Shown here one piece after another: positions 8,995-16,451 of a DNA stretch of 64,000 nt. The stretch is taken from positions 1-64,000 of the forward strand of contig CAYSPJ010000013.1 in NCBI GenBank assembly GCA_964432875.1, written 5' to 3'. Source of the DNA: JACJYE01 sp964432875. Its GTDB lineage: Bacteria; Bacteroidota; Bacteroidia; Chitinophagales; Saprospiraceae. Each line of letters starts with the position of its first letter. Within the stretch, counting starts at the first letter, position 1. The notes below the pieces were generated by a model. That model was not told the origin of the DNA and did no database searches. It saw only the letters and a program-made list of their open reading frames with translations. Both the position numbers and the translations under genes were made by a program.

Positions 8995-9479
8995 GGTTGC
9001 ATTTGAACGCTTTTTTGCACAATGGCCCAACCGTCGACCTGCCGCCGCAGCACGAAGGTGCCCGTCAGCCAGCGGCGCGGGTTGCGCGGCAGGTTGGCAG
9101 AAAGCGAGAGCGATATGGACTCGGCCCCGCTTGCTTCCCGATACGTCGCCCCGCCCCGCAGCAGCCCGCCTTCCCGATATTCCAGCGGCAAATGGAAGAT
9201 TTCTTCTTCATTGATCACGACCACGGGCAAGTGGAAACCCTCGAAATCAGCGGTCTCCAATTCCTGAAAATCAGGCTGCCCACCCGCGGCGACAAAACTC
9301 CGCTGGCTGGGCTTGCCCAGATATAGGGCTTGCATCTCACCCCATTCCTGGGCTAATGCAGCTTCCATTTCTGAGGTGGACAGGGCCAGCTTCAGGCATT
9401 CCACTAAATCGGCCCGGCTTTGCCCCTGGAGCAGGCTGGCTAACAAGGGGAAGAGTAGCAAGAGGTAGATTTTTTTCAT
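8991..9479 (-). CDS. Small secreted protein of unknown function, coupled to pbpC
   Basis: Starting at the ATG at 9479, the product is 162 residues with a signal peptide (MKKIYLLLLFPLLASLLQGQ). Earlier in-frame residues lack a signal-like start, so this ATG is chosen. The mature part is short, with a helix-rich first half and a beta-rich second half ending in VLRRQVDGWAIVQKSVQ. I recognise no family. The stop codon overlaps the pbpC start by four bases, indicating one transcript and translational coupling, so a role in the envelope near PBP1C is plausible but unproven. Confidence 0.75.
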   Translation of the reverse strand: MKKIYLLLLFPLLASLLQGQSRADLVECLKLALSTSEMEAALAQEWGEMQALYLGKPSQRSFVAAGGQPDFQELETADFEGFHLPVVVINEEEIFHLPLEYREGGLLRGGATYREASGAESISLSLSANLPRNPRRWLTGTFVLRRQVDGWAIVQKSVQMQP

Positions 9480-9605
9480 GGCGGCATTATTTTTTGGAAT
9501 CTTGATTAATTTCTGGCCCAAAAGCTGGGGCACTATTTAAGCATTCAATTACCCCACCATAAACGTTCGGATATGCCCGGGCATTGTAGGGTCTTGTGCT
9601 AGCAT

Positions 9606-11618
9606 TCACCCATGGCGCTGTTCTGGATAGATTACGATAAAGCTGATGCCATTGAAATGCTTCGACAAGTAGCGCGGCATACGGTTCATCCATAGTTGGT
9701 GTGATACCGTTTTTTCCCGGGCTTTGACCACGATGAAAAGGTCATTGGCACTCACTTCCCGGCCCAGGATCAGGATGTCGTCCCAATCGTCAAAGGCTTG
9801 GGTGGTGATTTCGACGCTGGGTTTATCCTTTTTGACTTCTGCGATTACCCGTTCCATCGTTGCTGTCGGGCCGGCAAAGTGCAGCTTGCCAGTTGTTTGG
9901 TTTGCCAGGATTTTCAGGGTCTTGATCCAGTGGGAGAAGCCGATTTCCAGTTCGGCATTTTCCGGCACGACGATGAAAATTTTCTCCAGGGTATTGAGCG
10001 GGATTAGCAGGCGCGTCACCAACAGCTCCTTGGAGCAGTTGATCAGGAGGTAATCTAGCACCGTGCCGAAGAGATAGTCTTTGGGGTGGTAATTGCCATG
10101 CCAGCCCACAATGACTTTGGTGATCATCAATTCTTTGATGGCCCGTACGATACCGCCACCGGGGTGCAGGTCGATGCGCGTAATCGGCTGCAGCAGCGTA
10201 TCGGTAGCAGCAGCGTATTTGACTGCTTTTTCCAGTGCCTTTTGGGTAGCCAGGATGCGCTCCTGCGCCGTTTCGTCGTCGTTGATGACGGAGAGCGGAT
10301 AGACGGGTTCCTGAGACTTGGGCGGGGTGATCATAACTGCCAGGTCAATCAGCGGCATAATCGTTTCGGGGTTGGCGATAGGCACCAGGATGCGCTCTTC
10401 AATTTTCGGCAATTCTGGCTTTTTATCAGCTTCAAGCACGGCCAGTTTGCGCCCGGCTGATTCCACCACGAAAGAGCTGAGCACACAGGTGACCAGGATC
10501 ATGATGATGATGCCGTTGAGCACATTATCGTCAATCAACCCCAGTTCGTAACCGACCAGGGCAGCGGCCAGGGTAGAGGCGGCCTGGGCTACGCTTAGCC
10601 CAAACATCACGTTTCGCTCTGCTGGGCGGTAGCGGAAAATGCGGGCGGCCAGATAAGCGGGGATCCACTTGAGTGCAATAGACAAGGATACGATCACGCC
10701 GACCGAAATAAGCGCGGTCTTGCCTTGAAAGAAGATGCTCAGGTCGGAGAGCATGCCCACATTGATGAGGAAAAAGGGGATGAATAAAGCGCTGCCCACG
10801 AAGTTGATGCGGTTCATCAAAGGCGAGGTAGCCGGTACCAGCCGGTTGATGGCCAGGCCCGCCAGGAAGGCCCCGATGATAGCCTCTACGCCCGCCACCT
10901 TGGCCCCGAAGGAAGCGGCAAACACAAAGGACAATACAAAGATGTACTGTGAAGCGCCTTCGCTCTCCACGCTGCGAAAGAACCAACGCACCACTTTGGG
11001 CCCAATCCACACCACGACGTAAACGAAGACCGTCAGTGAGACCGTCAGGTTGAGCCAAAAAGCAGGCCCTAATTCCCCCTGTACCGAGCTGGCAATTACG
11101 GCCAGTACCAACAAAGCCAGGATGTTGACTACTAAAGTGCCTCCGAGCGTGACCGTGACGGATTCATTTTTTACCAGGTCTAGCCAGCTGATGATCGGAT
11201 AAGCAACCAGGGTGTGGGAGGCAAACATGCTGGCTAGCAGGAGGGCAGAGGGCCAGCTCAAATCCAATAGATACCAGGTGCCGATTGCCCCCAAAACCTG
11301 GGGGAATATGAACGACAGCAAGCCGTAGGTCAGTCCCTTCTGACGGGTTTTCTTGAATTCGTTCAAATCGATTTCCAGGCCCGCCTGAAACATGATGTAC
11401 AGCAAGCCCACTGTGCCGAACAGCTCGATGGCCGCGCTGCGCTCCAGTACGTGGAAGCCGTTGGGGCCTAGTGCAGCCCCCGCCAGGATCATGCCGATAA
11501 TGCCTGGTATCTTGATGCGCTGAAGCAACTGTGGCGCCAGGAAAATAACGAACAGCACGATGGCAAAGACGATGACCGGATCGGTAACGGGTATGGTTGA
11601 TTGAAAGAGGTACAGCAT
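9606..11618 (-). CDS. CPA2-family cation:proton antiporter with C-terminal UspA-like region
   Basis: A 670-residue protein. Residues 1-390 form a polytopic Na+/H+ exchanger domain of about 12-13 helices, with features of Kef/NapA-like CPA2 transporters (GIIGMILAGAALGPNG near the start, the hydrophobic EAIIGAFLAGLAINRL segment). Residues 400-670 are soluble and contain UspA-like strands such as EERILVPIANPET and ITKVIVGWHG, suggesting nucleotide sensing. It would exchange Na+ or K+ for protons at the inner membrane. A paralogue of the same design lies 145 bp upstream (11764-13917), so the two look like a tandem duplication on one strand. Confidence 0.9.
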   Translation of the reverse strand: MLYLFQSTIPVTDPVIVFAIVLFVIFLAPQLLQRIKIPGIIGMILAGAALGPNGFHVLERSAAIELFGTVGLLYIMFQAGLEIDLNEFKKTRQKGLTYGLLSFIFPQVLGAIGTWYLLDLSWPSALLLASMFASHTLVAYPIISWLDLVKNESVTVTLGGTLVVNILALLVLAVIASSVQGELGPAFWLNLTVSLTVFVYVVVWIGPKVVRWFFRSVESEGASQYIFVLSFVFAASFGAKVAGVEAIIGAFLAGLAINRLVPATSPLMNRINFVGSALFIPFFLINVGMLSDLSIFFQGKTALISVGVIVSLSIALKWIPAYLAARIFRYRPAERNVMFGLSVAQAASTLAAALVGYELGLIDDNVLNGIIIMILVTCVLSSFVVESAGRKLAVLEADKKPELPKIEERILVPIANPETIMPLIDLAVMITPPKSQEPVYPLSVINDDETAQERILATQKALEKAVKYAAATDTLLQPITRIDLHPGGGIVRAIKELMITKVIVGWHGNYHPKDYLFGTVLDYLLINCSKELLVTRLLIPLNTLEKIFIVVPENAELEIGFSHWIKTLKILANQTTGKLHFAGPTATMERVIAEVKKDKPSVEITTQAFDDWDDILILGREVSANDLFIVVKAREKTVSHQLWMNRMPRYLSKHFNGISFIVIYPEQRHG

Positions 11619-11763
11619 TCGATTTTTCGATTTTTGACTTTCTTTAGCCGATTTTGCCTAGGGCATACTTGGGTGAAATGAGTTCCGGATTGAGGAGCTT
11701 AGCAAGCTCTTTTTGCCATCTGCCTTGCTCTCGTACTGGTTTAGCAAAGCTAAATAAACAGGC

Positions 11764-13917
11764 TCATTTTTTCCGGAATAAATTCGCGATTGTTTTGCTG
11801 ATTTCATCCAGCTTTTCAAAAGGCTCCGGTACTACCGGGTTAAGATAGTCAATGCCTTGTTCATCCACGCCAGCTTGCATAGGGTAGATGAGGATGAAAT
11901 TATTTGATGTGAAATATTTGTTCAGATACAAAGGCACTTTTGCCATCCCCTGGTGGTATGAAAGCCGGTCTTTCCGGCTCAACACTACGACGAGGTTGTC
12001 ATCGCCTTTTAAATCGCGCGAAAGGATCAGGAAATCAGCCCAATCATCAAATTCAATAAATTCAGCTTCTACCGGGTGCTGCGCCAATATTTCCTTAATG
12101 TAATCCAGCGTGGGCCTGGCAGCGTAGAACCGTAGTTTGGCACCGGTGTTGCGGCCGATATTCCATACTTTAATGAGCCAAAAGGGGAAGCCGATTTCCT
12201 TTTCGGCATTTTCGGGCACGACGATGAAGTGCCGCTTGATGGTGGACAAGGGCTGGACGGCTTTATAAATCAAAGTGGTGGTGTTGCATTTAGTCAGGAT
12301 ACCTTCGGTCAAGGTGCCCAGAAAAGAATCGGAGATACCCGCCTTGTGGTGTAGCCCCATAATCAGGTCGGTGATTTTGTGTTCCTTGACTACGCTGGTG
12401 ATGGCGTTGATGATATTGAGGTCGTAGCGCAGGAGTTTGTAGAGTTGGTCGTCGGTAGCGGCGGCATTTACGGCGGCTTTTTCGAGCAGCTTGGCCGCGT
12501 TCCTCTCTGCAGCGCTATTTAAGCTGCTGCTGTCGTTGTTAATAACGTTGAGGGCATAGAGCCCCCGCTTGTTTTTTTTCGATTTGACCGTGATGCTGAG
12601 GTTGATAAGTTCTTCCGTCGTCTCAGGGTTGTTGATAGGGATGAGGATGCGCTCCTCGATTTCATTGCTTTCCTCAGCATCGGTATCAGCTGCTTCGGCA
12701 AGGGCGAGGTTGTGGGCCCCCTTCTGAGCGACGAAAGAAGCGATGGTACAAGTGACGAGCATCATGAGGATGGTGCCATTTAAGACGCTTTCGCTCAAAA
12801 GCCGGATGGGCTGCCCTTCAGATGTTTCGCCAAGGATGATGTTGTAGCCTACCAGTACGGCGGCCAGGGTAGCCGCAGCCTGTGCGTTGCTCAGCCCGAA
12901 AATAAGCCGACGCTCGTCAACCGAGAACTTGAAAGTTTTCTGGGTCAGCCAGGCGGCGATGAATTTACAAGCTGTGGCCGTAATCGTCATGATTGCGGCT
13001 ACTTTGATGGTTTCCAGGTCTTGAAAAAAAGCCCGATAATCGATCAACATCCCCACTCCGATGAGAAAAAAAGGGATAAATAAAGCATTGCCCACAAACT
13101 CGATGCGGTTCATCAGGGCGGAGGTATGAGGGATGAGGCGGTTCAGCGCCAGCCCCGCCAGGAATGCCCCGATGATGGCTTCAATGCCTGCTGCTTCGGC
13201 CAGGAAGGCCCCCAGGAAGACCATCGCCAGCACAAAGATGTATTGCGAGATATTATCGGCGAAGCGCTTGAAAAACCAGCGCCCGATGATGGGGAAAGCC
13301 AACATGACCACCAGCCCAAAGACAATTACAGAAACGCTCAGCCGGATCCAGAAATCATGGGTGATTTCTCCGGATGACATGCCGACGATGACCGCCAGCA
13401 CCAAGAGCGCCAGCGTATCGGTTATCATGGTGCCGCCTACGGTAATATTGACTGCCCGGTTTTTTGCCACGCCCATCTTGCTGACGATGGGGTAGGCGAT
13501 CAGGGTGTGAGAAGCAAACATGCTGGCCAGCAGCACTGCAGTCAGGATGGGGAATCGGAGGATATGAATGCCCACCAAAGTGCCCAGCATCATGGGGATG
13601 ATAAAGGTATATAGCCCAAATACCAGGCTCTTGCGGCTGTTCTTTTTGAAATCAGCCAAGTCGATTTCCAGCCCGGCCAGAAACATGATATACAACAGCC
13701 CGACCGTGCCGAACAGGATGATGCTGCTATCCCGCAGCATCAAGTTCAGCCCGTAGGGCCCGATAATGGCCCCGGCGATGATCAGGCCGATTAGATGTGG
13801 TATTTTTAGCTTGTTGAGCAGGATGGGCGCAAACAGGATAATAAACAGGATAAGCGCAAAAATCAGCACCGGATTTTTTAGCGGCAAGCTCAAGTCTAAG
13901 GCATGAAGTAGGATCAT
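11764..13917 (-). CDS. CPA2-family cation:proton antiporter, tandem paralogue
   Basis: The 717-residue product has the same layout as its downstream neighbour: an N-terminal membrane exchanger domain (residues 1-405, including AGIEAIIGAFLAGLALNRLIPHTS) and a C-terminal soluble region with EERILIPINNPETTEELINLSI and ITDLIMGLHHKAG, which resemble UspA folds. It is longer by about 47 residues, with an insertion around GYNIILGETSEGQPIRLLSES. The ATG at 13917 is followed directly by the first membrane segment. The specific ion (Na+ or K+) cannot be told from sequence. Confidence 0.9.
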   Translation of the reverse strand: MILLHALDLSLPLKNPVLIFALILFIILFAPILLNKLKIPHLIGLIIAGAIIGPYGLNLMLRDSSIILFGTVGLLYIMFLAGLEIDLADFKKNSRKSLVFGLYTFIIPMMLGTLVGIHILRFPILTAVLLASMFASHTLIAYPIVSKMGVAKNRAVNITVGGTMITDTLALLVLAVIVGMSSGEITHDFWIRLSVSVIVFGLVVMLAFPIIGRWFFKRFADNISQYIFVLAMVFLGAFLAEAAGIEAIIGAFLAGLALNRLIPHTSALMNRIEFVGNALFIPFFLIGVGMLIDYRAFFQDLETIKVAAIMTITATACKFIAAWLTQKTFKFSVDERRLIFGLSNAQAAATLAAVLVGYNIILGETSEGQPIRLLSESVLNGTILMMLVTCTIASFVAQKGAHNLALAEAADTDAEESNEIEERILIPINNPETTEELINLSITVKSKKNKRGLYALNVINNDSSSLNSAAERNAAKLLEKAAVNAAATDDQLYKLLRYDLNIINAITSVVKEHKITDLIMGLHHKAGISDSFLGTLTEGILTKCNTTTLIYKAVQPLSTIKRHFIVVPENAEKEIGFPFWLIKVWNIGRNTGAKLRFYAARPTLDYIKEILAQHPVEAEFIEFDDWADFLILSRDLKGDDNLVVVLSRKDRLSYHQGMAKVPLYLNKYFTSNNFILIYPMQAGVDEQGIDYLNPVVPEPFEKLDEISKTIANLFRKK

Positions 13918-13974
13918 CTCTGCGCCAGTTTTTGTGCTTTAATGCACAGCATGATAAAGCTCGCTATGGGCGCT

Positions 13975-15375
13975 TTACCCTCCCCCGACCGCTGCCTGCA
14001 TCAAAAATGCACAAATAATCGCGCCATAAGTGCCCAGGGCATAGCCCAGCACCGCCATCAGCACGCCTACGGGCGCCAGGGCCGGGCTGAAAGCCGAAGC
14101 CACGATGGGGGCCGAAGCCGCCCCACCCACGTTGGCTTGGCTGCCCACCGCCACGAAAAAGAAGGGTGCCCGGATGATCTTGGCGGTAATGAGCAAAACG
14201 GTCACGTGCACCAGCATCCACACCAGGCCGATGGCGAACAGGCCCAGGTTTTGCAGCACTTCGCCTAGGTTCATCTTCATGCCGATAGTGGCTACCAGTA
14301 TATAGATAAATACGCTGCCCCAGCGCGAGGCCCCCACGCCCTCTATCTTCTTGGCTTTGGTGAAGGATAACCCCAGCCCTAGCGTGGTGGCGATAACGAC
14401 CAGCCAGAAGAACTTCTCCATCAGCGAATTCAGGCGGGCCGCTTCCAGCGCTTCCTTCGATCGCTCCATGATGGGGGTGATGACATCTGAGCCCCAATGG
14501 GCGAGCGCTACTCCGCCAAAAGCGACAGCCAGCATGATGAATACGTCGGTAAGTGTCGGGATGCGGGCTACACTGGTCTGGTAGTCCTCCACTTTTTTCT
14601 TCAAATCTTCAATAGCGGAATTGTCGGCTTTGAGTATTAAGTCCAGCTTGCCAGAAATGCTGGCACCATATAAAAGGAAGCCCATCCAAATATTGGCGAC
14701 TACGACATCCACCACGATCATGGCGGCAAAGAGGTTGTCGCTCACGTTGAAAATCTCCTTCATCGCCGTTTGGTTGGCCCCTCCGCCGATCCAGCTGCCG
14801 GCGATGGTGGATAAGCCCCGCCACAGCTCGGACGGCTCCACCGCAATCAAGCCCGGGGCGACGTAAGAGACCAGCAGCAGCGCTACTGGCCCACCCAGGA
14901 TGATGCCCAGGGTGGCCGCAAAAAACATGATGAGCGCCTTGGGCCCCAGGTTGATTACCCCCTTCAGGTCAATGCCCAGGCACAGCAGGATCAAGCAGGC
15001 CGGCAGCAGGTAGCGGGAGGCTACAAAGTACAACTGCGATTTGACGACCGCCCCCTTTAAGGCGCTGGCCTCCACGCCGTTTTCTACGATGATGCGTTTC
15101 ATCTCCCGCCAGCCCGCATCGCCAGAAAGAGCAGGTGCTACGCTTTCCTGCAGCAAGCGGCGCAGCTCATCCAGGTCATACCATTCCGGCGCGATGAGCC
15201 CCAGCGGCCAGTACAGCAGGGCCGGCAAAAAATAACACAACAGTAGCGGCGGGACGTAGGTGTAAAACTTTTTCCAGCCTGGCTGCTTGCTGTGAGAGGT
15301 GGCGAATACCAGGGCCAGCACGATGATGAGCAGCCCCAGGATAATGGCGTCGTTGGTGAATACCGGTTGCGTCAT
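13975..15375 (-). CDS. DUF819 family integral membrane protein
   Basis: A 466-residue polytopic protein of about 12 helices matching the DUF819 family (YjcL-like). Diagnostic stretches are LILLCLGIDLKGVINLGPKA, the conserved GSWIGGGANQTAMKE motif and GSQANVGGAASAP, where gly/asn-rich loops resemble those of sodium-dependent transporters. It may be a secondary transporter of unknown substrate. It lies 57 bp upstream of the antiporter pair on the same strand and could be co-transcribed with it; a good promoter sits just in front (15401-15430). Confidence 0.88.
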   Translation of the reverse strand: MTQPVFTNDAIILGLLIIVLALVFATSHSKQPGWKKFYTYVPPLLLCYFLPALLYWPLGLIAPEWYDLDELRRLLQESVAPALSGDAGWREMKRIIVENGVEASALKGAVVKSQLYFVASRYLLPACLILLCLGIDLKGVINLGPKALIMFFAATLGIILGGPVALLLVSYVAPGLIAVEPSELWRGLSTIAGSWIGGGANQTAMKEIFNVSDNLFAAMIVVDVVVANIWMGFLLYGASISGKLDLILKADNSAIEDLKKKVEDYQTSVARIPTLTDVFIMLAVAFGGVALAHWGSDVITPIMERSKEALEAARLNSLMEKFFWLVVIATTLGLGLSFTKAKKIEGVGASRWGSVFIYILVATIGMKMNLGEVLQNLGLFAIGLVWMLVHVTVLLITAKIIRAPFFFVAVGSQANVGGAASAPIVASAFSPALAPVGVLMAVLGYALGTYGAIICAFLMQAAVGGG

Positions 15376-15400
15376 AAGCTTCTTTGAGTTTCAATCCGCG

Positions 15401-15430
15401 TAAAGATAGTAGTTCTTGGCGAATATCAAA
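15401..15430 (-). promoter_or_regulatory. Promoter for the DUF819/antiporter gene group
   Basis: On the minus strand TTTG (15430-15427) is followed after 18 bp by TATCTTTA (15408-15401), close to the Bacteroidota TTTG-N19-TAnnTTTG consensus. The ATG is at 15375, giving a leader of roughly 20 nt. Confidence 0.5.
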
Positions 15431-15725
15431 GCAGGGCGGCTTCGTGTAGCCTGCATTCTGAGGGTTCACGCAACTGGTGCAGCCCAGCAGCCGCCCCGCC
15501 AGCCGTTTCAGGTGACATCTCCACCCCCGCGCACTCCCACCAGCAAGTGGATGGTGTAATCTGAAACGGCGTAGCCCCCGTGCGCTTGAGATTACACCTC
15601 ACGCTGCCAGACAGCCCCCGGTGTTGGGCCGCGACTCCATCGTCGCCGCCCAACGCTCCTCAGCCAGCCGAGCAGGCACTTACTCCAGCGGCGGCTATGG
15701 AGCCGCGGGGGCCGCAGCGTCGCAG

Positions 15726-15757
15726 GTGAAGGGCTGACTTCCAGTTCAGCCCTTCAC
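15726..15757. repeat. Repeat hairpin copy 1 (12-bp stem, 8-nt loop)
   Basis: GTGAAGGGCTGA (15726-15737) pairs exactly with TCAGCCCTTCAC (15746-15757) around the loop CTTCCAGT. A second copy lies 232 bp downstream. Confidence 0.65.
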
Positions 15758-15957
15758 TAATCCCCGCCAGCACCCGCTTTTTAGCCAGGGATGGCGCGAT
15801 TTTTTGCTTGGGCTGCTCCGGCGGCGGGCTCGGCTGCTTGGATAACGTTGGGCCTCTCCGAGGCCTATAAACCTTTTGGGAACCTGAAATCTACAAACAT
15901 TTGGCCTCCGAGGCCCGTGCGGACGGCTGGCGAGGCGGGGGCGGCGCAGCGGGGCAG

Positions 15958-15989
15958 GTGAGGGGCTGGCTTCCAGCCCAGCCCTTCAC
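15958..15989. repeat. Repeat hairpin copy 2 with compensatory base change
   Basis: GTGAGGGGCTGG (15958-15969) pairs with CCAGCCCTTCAC (15978-15989) around CTTCCAGC. Compared with copy 1 the loop-closing A-T pair is now G-C, and one A-T pair became a G.T wobble, so the stem is kept while the sequence changes. Confidence 0.65.
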
Positions 15990-16424
15990 TAGTACACAGG
16001 CTAAAATGACAGCCTTTGACCGGCGTAGCGGAAGGATGGAAACACATCGGCATATAGGTGAGCTATGGCTCCGTGTTCGCATTGGCCCAGCCTAAACCGG
16101 TCAACGTTACGGCTATGTGCCTATGTCCCTATGTGTTTTTAAAAAAAACAGGCCCAGGCATCCCGTAGCAGGGGCACTGGCTGTTGGTTACGTTTACGAA
16201 ACCTACGCGGCGGGGGCTGGGGAAGGTTTCGCAAACGCGGCTTGAGCTGCCGTATATTCCCGTTCAGTATTCGATATTCGACATGCATTCCCGCTTGGGG
16301 CGGGACAGGCTATTCGATATTCAGCTAGCCAAGCGTCCTCGGCTTGAACCCCTCCTCCTCGCTGTGCAGAGCGCGAATTTCCTCCCAGCAAATACAGCAG
16401 ACCGTGCATTTGCCCCAAACATCC

Positions 16425-16432
16425 TATCTTTG
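16425..16432 (+). promoter_or_regulatory. -7 promoter box of the SMC-type operon
   Basis: TATCTTTG at 16425-16432 is an exact match to the Bacteroidota -7 box. The first ATG of the operon is at 16452, so the leader would be only about 12-15 nt. The nearest upstream TTTG (about 16409) is closer than the usual 19-20 bp, so the -33 element is weak. Confidence 0.5.
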
Positions 16433-16451
16433 CCCCTCCAAAGGCAAAACT

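Larger units (their letters stand above)
15431..16424. repeat. Gene-free block of about 1 kb with multiple inverted and direct repeats
   Basis: No convincing ORF is present. GCCGTTTCAG (15502-15511) pairs with CTGAAACGGC (15561-15570) as the base of a long imperfect stem. GGCCTC/GAGGCC dyads occur at 15851-15865 and 15903-15915. Two related hairpins sit at 15726-15757 and 15958-15989. Near 16115 the unit CTATGTG recurs three times at short intervals. The block lies directly upstream of the SMC-type operon and looks like REP-like repeats. Confidence 0.6.
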
